A stretch of 64,000 nucleotides of DNA from Persicirhabdus sediminis (GTDB lineage: Bacteria > Verrucomicrobiota > Verrucomicrobiia > Verrucomicrobiales > Akkermansiaceae), in assembly GCF_016595495.1 (NCBI RefSeq), contig NZ_JAENIM010000039.1, positions 62,001 to 126,000 of the forward strand, written 5' to 3'. The notes under the pieces were generated by a model. That model saw only the letters and a list, made by a program, of their open reading frames with translations. It was not told the DNA's origin and ran no database searches. A program made the position numbers and the translations under genes. Shown here piece after piece: positions 33,681 to 42,340 of this stretch. Every line of letters begins with the position of its first letter. Positions within the stretch are counted from its first letter, which is position 1.

Positions 33681-34847
33681 ATGAATTTGAGCATGTCAGA
33701 GACTTTGACCTTTATGACCCAATATATCCACCAGCACTACGCGTTTTTTACCGTGGCTGCATTTATGTTTGGGGCCAGCATTGGTTCGTTTTTGAATGTC
33801 GCCATTTACCGTCTGCCGCGCGGACTCTCAGTGAATGAGCCGAAGCGTTCATTTTGCCCTACTTGTAAAAAGCAGATTCCGATGTTTCGCAACATTCCGC
33901 TGTTCACTTGGCTGATCCAGCGTGGCCGCTGTGCCGAGTGCCATTGCCGAATTCCTGTACGTTATTTTCTGGTGGAGTTTTTGATGGCGGTGATATTTGC
34001 GTTGATTTGGTGGTTTGCGCCGAGCATCGGGCTGGCATTTTATTTTATGATTTTGGCGGCCCTGTTGATGGTGGTGATCTGTGTGGATATTGAGTTGATG
34101 TTGATTCCGCTGCAGGTGACGTGGCTGGGCACGGCTGTTGGCTTGGTTGGTAGCTATTTTCTCGCGATGTCGCCGGATAATATTTTCCGTGCTGATTCGC
34201 CGTGGGATGGAGTGAAATTATCAGCCATTGGATTTGTAGCTGGATTTGCAGGCCTGTGGGCCGTGGTGGTTTTAGGCAAATTGGTCTTTGGTCGCCAGGT
34301 GGTGAAATTTGACAAAGCCGTCGACTGGGAACTGCGTGAGCCGGTAGAAGGTGAAGACGACGAAATGGCTGAGCTCAGCTTTGTGCTGGATGGCGAGCCG
34401 AATGCATGGTCGGACTTGTTCTACCGCAAGACGGATCGCCTAATTATTGAGGGGTATCACTTCTTTGTGGATGGCGTGGAGCGCAATGCCGAGAAATTGG
34501 TGATCTTTGGTGATCGCATCGAGCTGGATGGCGATCCTGTGATGATTGAAGATTTGGTCTCGCTGGAAGGTAAAGCCAAGAAGGTGGTGATTCCGCGCGA
34601 AGCCATGGGCATGGGTGATGTGTATTTGCTCGGCATGTTGGGCGCGTGTTTTGGCCCGCAGTCGCTTATTTTTATTGTTTTTGCGGCCTGTGTTTACAGC
34701 ATCATTCTAGCGATCATTGGTCGTTTGGGCATTGGTTCGCGCATGCCATTTGGGCCAAGTTTGGCCTTTGGCGCGGTGACTTGGGCGATCTGTGGCTGGC
34801 AGCTTTGGGACTGGTATTTCAGTCTCATGGTGATGCCAAGTTACTAA
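33681..34847 (+). CDS. Prepilin peptidase (A24) with large insertion
   Basis: 388 residues; bifunctional cleavage and N-methylation of type IV pilin-like prepilins at the inner membrane. The N-terminal segment has GASIGSFLNVAIYRLPRG, a zinc-type C59-x2-C62...C84-x2-C87 pair, and IPVRYFLVE. Catalytic aspartates are D136 (CVDIELMLIP) and D313 in GMGD (310-313). Typical PilD proteins have 250-290 residues; here about 100 extra hydrophilic residues (about 205-307) sit between the two active-site halves, rich in acidic residues and short beta-strands (IIEGYHFFVDGVERNAEKLVIFGDRIEL, split by turns). A second ATG at 33693 (MSETL) is an alternative start. Confidence 0.92.
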   Translation: MNLSMSETLTFMTQYIHQHYAFFTVAAFMFGASIGSFLNVAIYRLPRGLSVNEPKRSFCPTCKKQIPMFRNIPLFTWLIQRGRCAECHCRIPVRYFLVEFLMAVIFALIWWFAPSIGLAFYFMILAALLMVVICVDIELMLIPLQVTWLGTAVGLVGSYFLAMSPDNIFRADSPWDGVKLSAIGFVAGFAGLWAVVVLGKLVFGRQVVKFDKAVDWELREPVEGEDDEMAELSFVLDGEPNAWSDLFYRKTDRLIIEGYHFFVDGVERNAEKLVIFGDRIELDGDPVMIEDLVSLEGKAKKVVIPREAMGMGDVYLLGMLGACFGPQSLIFIVFAACVYSIILAIIGRLGIGSRMPFGPSLAFGAVTWAICGWQLWDWYFSLMVMPSY

Positions 34848-34974
34848 GCGACTAGCTGGCTGGGGGAATTTTCCAGCTGGCTGGATCATGATCACAGCTA
34901 GGTTTTTCCAGCTGATGATACGGATTTTGGAAAAGTAAGTTGCCAAATCTGGTATGAGGGTTTAGAGCCTTTGC

Positions 34975-35409
34975 ATGTCAACAATTCTTGAAGAATCAGC
35001 GATCCTTGGAAAAACTAAGGAGCTATGTGAAGCCATCGTAACTGATGAGAAGTTTTTGTACCTGCAGAAGCAGGTGGAAACATTTTTGGGTGATGACGCA
35101 GCGCGTCTGCAGTACCAGTCAGTACACGAGCGTGGTGATGACCTCAACCGCAAGCAACAGAGCGGCATCGAGCTGTCTGAGCGTGAGATCCAAGAATTTG
35201 AAGAAGCTCGCGACCAACTGCTGGCTAACTCAATCGCTAGCAATTTCATCCAAGCTCAACAGGAGCTGACTGAAATCCAGAAGACTGTGGGCAAATACGT
35301 CGGCATGACTCTCGAGCTTGGCCGTGTTCCTTCTGAGGAAGACATGGCTAACGCAGGTGGCGGCGGTGGCTGCTGCGGCGGTAGCGGTGGCGGCGGTTGT
35401 GGCTGCTAG
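34975..35409 (+). CDS. YlbF-family protein with Gly/Cys-rich tail
   Basis: 144 residues. Residues 1-120 are helical and match the YlbF/YmcA pattern (ILGKTKELCEAIVTDEKFLYLQKQVETFL ... ANSIASNFIQAQQELTEIQKTVGKYVGMTL). In Bacillus these small proteins act with YaaT in RNase Y control. The last 18 residues are GGGGGCCGGSGGGGCGC-like with four or five Cys, which could bind a metal or Fe-S cluster; this tail is my main reason for interest. The gene has its own terminator and precedes an AsmA-like gene by 79 nt. Confidence 0.8.
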   Translation: MSTILEESAILGKTKELCEAIVTDEKFLYLQKQVETFLGDDAARLQYQSVHERGDDLNRKQQSGIELSEREIQEFEEARDQLLANSIASNFIQAQQELTEIQKTVGKYVGMTLELGRVPSEEDMANAGGGGGCCGGSGGGGCGC

Positions 35410-35443
35410 TAAATTATTTAAATTAGAAAATTCCCAAGATGAA

Positions 35444-35474
35444 GTCAGCATGGTACCACTGTGCTGGCTTTTTT
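35444..35474 (+). terminator. Terminator after the YlbF-like gene
   Basis: GTCAGCA (35444-35450) pairs with TGCTGGC (35462-35468) and is followed by six T. Confidence 0.75.
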
Positions 35475-35488
35475 GTGCCCCATCAAAT

Positions 35489-37087
35489 ATGAGTATTTCA
35501 GAGGATAAGAAGGAGACTTTTAACGACCAGATGAATGACTGGGTGTCTCGTCAAGGACTGTGGTTCCAGCTGCGCCATTCAGGCGGTCACAGCTTTATTG
35601 GAAAAATGATTCGTCTATGCATTCGAGTGACGCTGGTGATTATTGTCTTATCTATGGCTGGGTTATATTTCCTCAAGAAACGTGTGGCCTCGCCCAAGCT
35701 CGCTAGCGAGATTGCGGAAAATATTTCCACCTCGCTAGGTGCGGAGCTGGAAAATATGAGCGGCTACCGGCATCACGCCAATCAGGCGTCATTTTCCCAG
35801 CTGGTTATGCTTGGTGGAGATTCATCATTTTTTGATAAGGCTGAGGTGGAGGGCATGCGCTTTAATATGAGCATGTTTGATGGAATATTTGGCGCCTGGG
35901 ATGGTGGCGGAATTTCTATCGGCAGATTGGCCCTAGATATTAAAGCTGGCGCGGAAAATGACGAGCTAGCTCAACAGGCTTATGACTCCTTATTTACCTC
36001 GTCGCCAAACTACCGCTTCAACCGTTTGGATGTAGAAGAAGTGGAATTAAAGTGGGGGTATTCTGAGAAAAATAGAGGAGCGATCACAGGCAGCGCTATG
36101 CGCGGTCGCCGTGATGATGGGAGATGGATTCTTAATTTCAAAGGAGGTACTTTCAGCCAGAACTGGATTCATTCATTTGATATCGTCGAGATGCAAGTCG
36201 TCTGTAGTGACGAGGGCGTAGAGATCACTGAGGCGGTGCTTACCTCAGAAGATGGTGGCACATTCCGCTATCAGCTGGAACTTGGAGCAGGTGGCCAGCC
36301 ATCGCTAGCTGGCAAGATCGAGCTGAAATCATTTCCGCTGAACTCGCTGTTGCCTGATCGATTCCATTCATGGGTTTCCGGTTCGGTTTCTGGCACCGGC
36401 AAGGTGACGGGGTCCACCAATGGCGCTGAAGGCGTGGTGATAGCCATGGATGTTGAGCTTTCAGGAGCCGACAGCATTGTTGTGCGCAGCAAGCTGCCAG
36501 TGATTCGTGCGCTGGATACAATTGATTTATACAATTCCTACGGTCGCATTGATTTCAAACAAGGTCGCTTTAAAATGACTACGCGCCGCGGTTTAGTGGA
36601 GATTCACGACCTGGATATGAAGGCGGGGAATTTGCTCAGCGTGAAAGGTGACATCATGGTGGTGCGCACTGGCGAGGGGATTCAGGAATTTGAAGCCACC
36701 ATGGCTAGTAAGGCAGATGAAAAACTTCAGCAACTCGGCAAAACTGACGACAACTACAGCCTGCGCGATGCGGTGGGCGATGCGCAGTTGATCGACAAAG
36801 AAAGTGTCGAGCTGGAATCTCAAGCGAAAGAAAAAGGGGTTGTGGCAAAAATCAATGTCATGCAGCCAGAGCTCGCTGAAGCCCATTATTCTGGCATGCT
36901 GGATATCACGCTGCAGGGTGATGCTTTTGATAAATCCAATTTATTGAAAAAGGAATACCCGCCCAATGCTGACACTGGCCGAATTCACATCGAAGTGCCA
37001 TTGTTTGGTAAGCTCGGTGAACTCACCGTCAGCCAGGCTGAAATGTTCTACATGAAAGGCCGCAATCGCCGTGCCCTAGACGAATAG
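35489..37087 (+). CDS. AsmA-like / inter-membrane bridge-type protein
   Basis: 532 residues from ATG at 35489 (MSISEDKKETF...); the longer frame from 35318 runs through the YlbF gene in another frame and is rejected. A single transmembrane helix (about 48-68: LCIRVTLVIIVLSMAGLYFL) anchors a long periplasmic beta-rich domain with AsmA-type strands: LAGKIELKSFPLNSLLPDRFHSWVSGSVSGTGKVTG, DIDLYNSYGRIDFKQGRF, LVEIHDLDMKAGNLLSVKGD. Such proteins are thought to shuttle lipid between membranes. The gene begins 15 nt after the preceding terminator. Confidence 0.65.
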   Translation: MSISEDKKETFNDQMNDWVSRQGLWFQLRHSGGHSFIGKMIRLCIRVTLVIIVLSMAGLYFLKKRVASPKLASEIAENISTSLGAELENMSGYRHHANQASFSQLVMLGGDSSFFDKAEVEGMRFNMSMFDGIFGAWDGGGISIGRLALDIKAGAENDELAQQAYDSLFTSSPNYRFNRLDVEEVELKWGYSEKNRGAITGSAMRGRRDDGRWILNFKGGTFSQNWIHSFDIVEMQVVCSDEGVEITEAVLTSEDGGTFRYQLELGAGGQPSLAGKIELKSFPLNSLLPDRFHSWVSGSVSGTGKVTGSTNGAEGVVIAMDVELSGADSIVVRSKLPVIRALDTIDLYNSYGRIDFKQGRFKMTTRRGLVEIHDLDMKAGNLLSVKGDIMVVRTGEGIQEFEATMASKADEKLQQLGKTDDNYSLRDAVGDAQLIDKESVELESQAKEKGVVAKINVMQPELAEAHYSGMLDITLQGDAFDKSNLLKKEYPPNADTGRIHIEVPLFGKLGELTVSQAEMFYMKGRNRRALDE

Positions 37088-37130
37088 TCATAGCTGGCGC
37101 CATGGCGCTGATTGATCAGATTTAAAATGA

Positions 37131-37168
37131 AAAAAGACGCTCGGCTAATCAGCTGAGCGTCTTTTTTT
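37131..37168. terminator. Bidirectional terminator between the AsmA-like gene and metF
   Basis: AAAAAGACGCTC (37131-37142) pairs with GAGCGTCTTTTT (37155-37166), with A and T runs, between convergent genes. Confidence 0.9.
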
Positions 37169-37189
37169 TGAGGGTGGTCGAGAACCGGA

Positions 37190-38080
37190 TTACAACCCTA
37201 GTGATGAGTAAATCTCACGGGTAGCGTGGCTCTTGTTGAGCGTGTAGAAGTGGATACCATCTACCTTGCCGTCGAGCAGCTCAGCGCATTGCTGAGATGC
37301 GTACTGGATGCCCACGCGCTCAACAGCGGCGTCATCTTTGGCGCGGTTGAGGGCCTTGAGTAGCTTAGCTGGGAAACGTGCTCCTTCAGCCAGCTCAGCC
37401 ATGCGCTTCATGCTAGCGATTGTCTGGATAGGCATGATGCCTGCGATGATTGGCACATGAATTCCAGCCAGCTCACAGCGCTCGCGAAAATCAAAAAAGT
37501 CGTTATTGTCAAAGAATAGCTGGGTGCAGATGTAATCAGCGCCTGCGTCTACCTTGGCCTTGAGGTAGTCCATTTCTTTCATGCGGTTGGGCATGGCTGG
37601 GTGGCCTTCTGGGAAACCTGCAACGCCAATTCCAAAACCACGCGCATCTGGGTGCTTGCCGCTCTGGTTGTATTCGCGGATGAAGCTCACTAGGTCAGCT
37701 GCATACTGGAATGCGTCATCGCTGCGCTTGTAGTTAGGCATGCTAGCTGGCGGATCGCCGCGCAGCGCTAGGATGTTGCCAATGCCAGCTTCGGCGTAGC
37801 GGTCGAGCGTTTGCGTGATTTCCTCTTTACTGTGGGCCACACAGGTGAGGTGAGGGATGGCGGGAATCGTCGTGGTTTCATTGATTCTTACTACCAAGTC
37901 GTGGGTCATCTCACGAGTACTGCCACCAGCGCCGTAGGTGATGCTGACAAATGATGGCCCCATAGGTGAGAGCTCGGCGATTGTTTTGTACAAGGCCTCG
38001 AACCCCGCACTCGTTTTGGGAGGGAAGAATTCAAAGGAAAAAGTAGGATTTCCTTTTTGGATGATATCTTGGATATGCAT
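37190..38080 (-). CDS. metF: 5,10-methylenetetrahydrofolate reductase
   Basis: Reduces methylene-THF to methyl-THF with FAD and NADH for methionine synthesis. 296 residues, the bacterial length. FSFEFFPPKT (start), VSITYGAGGSTRE, HLTCVAHSKEEI, NILALRGDPP, and GADYICTQLFFDNNDFFDF all lie in the expected order; the catalytic Glu is in the FEFFPP block. No SAM or folate riboswitch was recognised in the 110 nt to the divergent EF-hand gene. Confidence 0.96.
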   Translation of the reverse strand: MHIQDIIQKGNPTFSFEFFPPKTSAGFEALYKTIAELSPMGPSFVSITYGAGGSTREMTHDLVVRINETTTIPAIPHLTCVAHSKEEITQTLDRYAEAGIGNILALRGDPPASMPNYKRSDDAFQYAADLVSFIREYNQSGKHPDARGFGIGVAGFPEGHPAMPNRMKEMDYLKAKVDAGADYICTQLFFDNNDFFDFRERCELAGIHVPIIAGIMPIQTIASMKRMAELAEGARFPAKLLKALNRAKDDAAVERVGIQYASQQCAELLDGKVDGIHFYTLNKSHATREIYSSLGL

Positions 38081-38190
38081 GTCTGCGCGCAGGTTTTATT
38101 GAAATCGACCATTTGCGAAGAAAAAAAAAGCAATAGTATGAAACTTATTCTCGCAATGGCAGTTTTATAGGGTGAACCTATTGTTGTTCC

Positions 38191-39147
38191 ATGAAGAAAT
38201 TTTCATCCATTCTCAGCCTATTTTCATATACTGGCGTTTCTGTGGCCACCATGATTTGCATGGTGCCATCAGCGGTGGCTCAGGATGATGGGCCGCCTCC
38301 ACCTCCACGAGGACCACATGGTGAAAGGCCCAAGCCGCCTCATAGTGGACCTAGAAATAAACCTGATGGGCAAAGAAAAGGACCCAAACCGCCACACGGC
38401 GGCATGGCTGATCATTTTGACGAGCTGGATACTGATAATTCCGGCGAGTTGTCATTTGAGCAATTCAGCAAAGCGCCGCGACTCTCTCACCTTGGCGAGG
38501 CAGAAAGGCGTAAGATTTTCAATTTCCTCGATCGCAATAAGGATGGAAAAATCCAGCGTGATGAGCTAGTTGATGGCAAAACCCGCGATCGTGAGCGGTT
38601 TGAAAGATTTGATACTAATGGCGACGGCGTGCTAGATCGCAGCGAGTTTTTCCGCATTCCTGAAGTCAGGCAGATGCCTGAGGAGAAACGCAAGGAGCTA
38701 TTCAAGCGGCTCGATCGCAATAATGATGGCAAACTTCAGCCCGATGAGATGCGTCGATTCCGTGGGCCAGGTGGATTTGATTTCAAAAAACTCGATACCA
38801 CTGGCAGTGGCGGCTTGAGCTTTGAGGAATTTATCAAAGCCGGTTTTGTCGCCCGTTTGCCCGAGGATAAACAGCGCGAGCTATTCAAGCGTTTTGACCT
38901 CAATGGCGATGGCGAAATCACCAAAGAAGAAGTTCACCGCGCCCGTGCCGAAGGCGGTGGATTCCGCAGGGGGCCAGGAAAACGTGGACCCGAAGGGCGC
39001 CGCGGACCTGGCGAGCGCAAAGGACCACCTAAAAAACGTGGCCCATCTGATAACGAAGCTCCACAGGGTCATCCAAAACCAGGACCCCCACCACACGGTG
39101 AGCCGGAGGGACCACCACCACCTCCGCCACATATGGGTGAGGAATAA
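38191..39147 (+). CDS. Secreted EF-hand protein with Pro-rich ends
   Basis: 318 residues. A signal peptide (about 1-30, ending SAVA) is followed by a Pro/Arg/Gly-rich segment (31-70), then six EF-hand-like calcium loops starting near D80, D114, D141, D175, D202 and D236 (for example D-R-N-K-D-G-K-I-Q-R-D-E at 114-125). Loop 1 has Gln and loop 5 has Gly/Thr at key positions, so they may bind weakly. The C-terminus is a second Pro/Gly/His-rich tail (GPPPHGEPEGPPPPPP-like). It is a probable extracytoplasmic calcium-binding protein; partner unknown. It shares a terminator with the next, convergent gene. Confidence 0.88.
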   Translation: MKKFSSILSLFSYTGVSVATMICMVPSAVAQDDGPPPPPRGPHGERPKPPHSGPRNKPDGQRKGPKPPHGGMADHFDELDTDNSGELSFEQFSKAPRLSHLGEAERRKIFNFLDRNKDGKIQRDELVDGKTRDRERFERFDTNGDGVLDRSEFFRIPEVRQMPEEKRKELFKRLDRNNDGKLQPDEMRRFRGPGGFDFKKLDTTGSGGLSFEEFIKAGFVARLPEDKQRELFKRFDLNGDGEITKEEVHRARAEGGGFRRGPGKRGPEGRRGPGERKGPPKKRGPSDNEAPQGHPKPGPPPHGEPEGPPPPPPHMGEE

Positions 39148-39173
39148 TTTTTAGCTGGGTAGCTAGAGTGTTA

Positions 39174-39212
39174 AAATGCCAGCCCGCCGATATGGCGTGG
39201 CTGGCATTTTTA
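39174..39212. terminator. Bidirectional terminator
   Basis: AAAATGCCAGCC and GGCTGGCATTTT form a strong stem with inner CGCC/GGCG, between the EF-hand gene (plus) and the lipoprotein gene (minus). Confidence 0.85.
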
Positions 39213-39302
39213 TATCTTCTCTAATCTAGCTGCGTTGCTAGTTGAGGTGGTGATGTTGTTAGTCTCGGGTTGAGGTGGCTAACAATTTTGTCGGCTGCTA
39301 GG

Positions 39303-39656
39303 CTACTGCACGCTAATAGTTGTGACATGCTGCTCATCGATGCTGATCTCAGCTTGTTTGATCGGCTTGCCTGTCGTTTCAATTTCAGTAATCATAGCGA
39401 CCACATCACTGCCGTGCCAGCTACCAGTTGCTTTGGTAAATCCAGCTACAGAGATGATGCCGCGAGTTACTTCTTGGCCGTTGAAATAGATGATCAAGCC
39501 ACCGTCGACACCGTAGAGCGGGTCAAATGCGGCGGAAATATTCACCGTCTGACCGCTGCTAGGCACAGTGACTGGGTGAATGGCGGATTGAGTTTCGCAA
39601 GAGACTAGCAAGGCGCTGATGGCACCAATGAGTGTGCAGGTGATGATCGTTTTCAT
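39303..39656 (-). CDS. Small lipoprotein of unknown function
   Basis: 117 residues. Signal peptide with lipobox ALLVSC (Cys20). The mature part is beta-rich and without cysteines (VNISAAFDPLYGVDGGLIIYFNGQEVTRGIISVAGFTKATGSWHGSDVV). I do not recognise a family. Convergent with the EF-hand gene. Confidence 0.7.
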   Translation of the reverse strand: MKTIITCTLIGAISALLVSCETQSAIHPVTVPSSGQTVNISAAFDPLYGVDGGLIIYFNGQEVTRGIISVAGFTKATGSWHGSDVVAMITEIETTGKPIKQAEISIDEQHVTTISVQ

Positions 39657-40032
39657 AAAGTATTCACCAATGTTCTAGCTAGCTACAGGCAATCCGACAA
39701 GCCGCGATCGCATTCGTCTGCTGATTAGGACAAAGCTATGTATTTGCTATTGGAATTACCTGCCCGAATTTTCCCTCACCGCCAGATTGTTGGATTTGTC
39801 CACCAGCTTGTTTGCAGTGCCTCATTGCATACTCCGTATGGCTAGAAATCATATCTGCTAGGAGTGGAGATTTTCTCATTTGGTGAAGAAAAAAATATTC
39901 CTATCTTTGGCTGAGATCCATGCTACAAGGCTCTATTAATAGTTCATCTAGGTTGGGTCCCCATTTGACTCTCAGCTACTTCTTGCTGGCATGATCCTCC
40001 TGCCTCACTTGAGCCTTACTCAATGAGTATCT
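39657..40032. other. Intergenic region upstream of the DUF1611 cluster
   Basis: About 375 nt between divergent genes. No ORF or repeat other than GCTAGCTA-like words at 39676. Promoter region for both sides. Confidence 0.4.
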
Positions 40033-41214
40033 ATGTCTAAAAAAAACCAAGTGCCTTCGTCGCCAGTTTTTCCTGATAGGCCTGCAGATTCAGCAGCTGT
40101 CACCACTGAAGAGTTAATGCCAAAGCAAAGCAAATGCGGGTGCGAATCAGCTATTGTCTATTGCGAAGGTAATTTTGGCGGTATTGATGGAAAAACTGCT
40201 AACGGGTTGGTGCGCCACTCAGAGCGGTACAAAATTCTATCAATCATCGACAGCGAGCTGGCCGGTCAAGATGCTGGCTTAGTACTTGATAACAAAGCTA
40301 ACGAAATCCCCATCGTCAAAAACCTCGACTCCGCCATGCAGCATGCCGGCGAGATTCCTGATTATTTCATTTTTGGCATCGCGCCAGCTAGTGGCATGCT
40401 TTCTAAGGACGAGAGGAAATTGCTGCTTCGAGCAATCGAACTCGGCATGAATATCGTCAACGGCTTGCATGAGTTTCTCAACGAAGACGCTGAATTTGCA
40501 GCTGCTAGTAAAAAGCACAATGTGACCATTCGTGACGTTAGAAAGCCACGCGACAAAAAAGACCTGAGAGTTTTCAGCGGTCGCATCAACCAAGTGAAAT
40601 GCCCACGCATTGCAGTGTTAGGCACTGATTGTGCGATTGGCAAACGAACCACAGCTACCATTCTAGCTAGGGCACTTAACGAGCGTGGCATCAAAGCGGT
40701 AATGATTGGTACTGGCCAAACGGGCCTGATTCAAGGTGCTCGATATGGTCTGGCTCTAGATGCGGTGCCGTCGCAGTTTTGCGCAGGCGAGTTGGAGGGT
40801 AAGATCATCGAGGCTGCAGAAAACGAAAACCCGGATATTATTCTCATCGAAGGTCAAGGTTCATTGAGCCACCCGGCATATTCAACTTCGAGCTTCATTA
40901 TTCGCGGCAGCTGCCCCCAGGGAGTTGTATTGCAGCATGCTCCAAGTCGCAAACATCGATGCGACTTTGAGCACATGCCTATGCCCAGTCCGGCTGCGGA
41001 AATTGAGCTCATCGAAATCTTTGCAAAAACTAAAGTCATCGGCCTAACGATTAATCATGAAAACATGAGCGACGGTGAAATATCCTCAGCGATTGATCGC
41101 TATGAAGAAGAATTAAATATCCCCACGACTGATGCTCTAACTCGCTCGCCTGATAGGCTGGTAGAAATGGTACTCTCAGCCTTTCCTCAGATTGGGGGCG
41201 AAAGATCGATTTAA
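40033..41214 (+). CDS. DUF1611-family protein (DgcN-like amino-acid N-acyltransferase)
   Basis: 393 residues, cytosolic. Two parts: an N-terminal Rossmann-like domain (VYCEGNFGGIDGKTANGLVRHSERYKILSIIDSELAGQDAG in segments) and a C-terminal P-loop-like domain with VLGTDCAIGKRTTATILARAL, then QTGLIQGARYGLALDAVPSQFCAGELE and IEGQGSLSHPAYS. The known DUF1611 protein DgcN N-acetylates D-glutamate in a D-amino-acid breakdown route with the epimerase DgcA; here the next gene encodes an unrelated PLP racemase, so a similar N-acyl/racemase pathway is inferred. The first 38 residues are a variable extension. Confidence 0.85.
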   Translation: MSKKNQVPSSPVFPDRPADSAAVTTEELMPKQSKCGCESAIVYCEGNFGGIDGKTANGLVRHSERYKILSIIDSELAGQDAGLVLDNKANEIPIVKNLDSAMQHAGEIPDYFIFGIAPASGMLSKDERKLLLRAIELGMNIVNGLHEFLNEDAEFAAASKKHNVTIRDVRKPRDKKDLRVFSGRINQVKCPRIAVLGTDCAIGKRTTATILARALNERGIKAVMIGTGQTGLIQGARYGLALDAVPSQFCAGELEGKIIEAAENENPDIILIEGQGSLSHPAYSTSSFIIRGSCPQGVVLQHAPSRKHRCDFEHMPMPSPAAEIELIEIFAKTKVIGLTINHENMSDGEISSAIDRYEEELNIPTTDALTRSPDRLVEMVLSAFPQIGGERSI

Positions 41215-42317
41215 CTTACAACTCCGCTCCGCGTATTGAGGTAGATCTTGATAAGATTTCTCACAATGCGCTGACACTAGTCACGCGCCTACGGGCAAAA
41301 GGCATTTCGGTAACAGGAGTTACCAAAGCGACTCTAGGATCAGCTGAAATCGCTAACGCATGGCTTCGAGCTGGCGTTTGTGGGCTTGGTGATTCACGTG
41401 TGGAAAATATGCAGTCAATGCGAGATGCTCAGATTTCTGCGCCACTAACATTGATCCGCTCACCAATGATCAGCCAAGTTGCTCAGGTTGTCAGACTCAG
41501 TGATGTTAGCTTTAATACGGAGATGGACGTGATTTGCCAGCTCTCTCTAGCAGCTGGTAAAGCACAGTGTATTCACGGCGTCGTCCTCATGGTCGAACTT
41601 GGTGACCTGCGTGAAGGCATCATGCCTGATCAGCTAGAGGCTACCGTGCGAGCTGTGCTGCGGCTTCCAAATATTACTTTCTTAGGCATCGGTGCCAACC
41701 TTGCCTGTAGGAGTGGAGTTTCTCCCGATTGTCAAAACATGGCTGAATTATCCAGTCTAGCAGATTTGATTGATGCCACTTTTGGGCCCATTGTAAATAC
41801 TGTTTCAGGTGGTAACTCTGCCAATCTTGAATGGGCGCTTAGCGGGCAAGATACTGGACGGATTAACAATTTACGGCTAGGTGAAGCGATGTTGTTAGGA
41901 TGTGAGCCACTACATCGCCGAGCGATAGATGGCTTGCATACCAATGCGATCACTTTGGTAGCTGAAATCATTGAGCTGAAAATTAAACCATCTCAGCCGT
42001 GGGGGAACCTAGCACAAGCTGCTTTTGGGGAAGCTGCACCCAGCGCAGATGTTGGACCTATCAAGCAGGCAATTTTGGCGATTGGTAGGCAAGATGTTGA
42101 TCCTGATGGCCTGCTCACTCCGCTTGGCATGAAGATTCTAGCAGCTAGTAGCGACCACCTTATCGTCGATGTGACTCACTACAGGGGACCGCTACAAGTC
42201 GGCTCTGAAATCACCTTTCAGCTAGACTACAGCGCGCTGCTGCGTGCTATGACCTCGCCATTTATCAAGAAGGTGATGAAGCGTACAACTATCAATAGGG
42301 CTGTTACTAATGTTTAA
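41205..42317 (+). CDS. Alanine racemase-fold (YhfX/ornithine racemase-like) PLP enzyme, non-canonical start
   Basis: Fold type III PLP enzyme of about 370 residues. The conserved N-terminus reads APRIEVDLDKISHN, then GISVTGVTKATLG with the Schiff-base Lys (about residue 41), GLGDSRVENM, MVELGDLREGI, and VSGGNSANL. The frame is open from 41157, but no ATG, GTG or TTG precedes the PLP Lys in frame; the first conventional start (GTG 41400) would delete it. I therefore place the start provisionally at ATC 41205, which overlaps the upstream stop and follows a GGGGGCGA sequence. Alternatives are ATT initiation, ribosomal frameshifting from the DUF1611 gene, or a base error. It probably racemises an amino acid such as Orn, Lys, Ala or Glu. 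Confidence 0.75.
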   Translation: MDLTYNSAPRIEVDLDKISHNALTLVTRLRAKGISVTGVTKATLGSAEIANAWLRAGVCGLGDSRVENMQSMRDAQISAPLTLIRSPMISQVAQVVRLSDVSFNTEMDVICQLSLAAGKAQCIHGVVLMVELGDLREGIMPDQLEATVRAVLRLPNITFLGIGANLACRSGVSPDCQNMAELSSLADLIDATFGPIVNTVSGGNSANLEWALSGQDTGRINNLRLGEAMLLGCEPLHRRAIDGLHTNAITLVAEIIELKIKPSQPWGNLAQAAFGEAAPSADVGPIKQAILAIGRQDVDPDGLLTPLGMKILAASSDHLIVDVTHYRGPLQVGSEITFQLDYSALLRAMTSPFIKKVMKRTTINRAVTNV

Positions 42318-42340
42318 ATTAATTTCAGCGCCTAGACTTC

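Noticed and set aside
35318-35488. N-terminal extension of the AsmA-like protein
   Set aside because: It runs out of frame through the YlbF-like gene and a terminator hairpin; ATG 35489 gives a normal membrane anchor.
41400-42317. Racemase starting at GTG 41400
   Set aside because: It would remove the conserved N-terminal strand and the PLP lysine (VTKA), leaving a non-functional enzyme although the upstream codons are intact.
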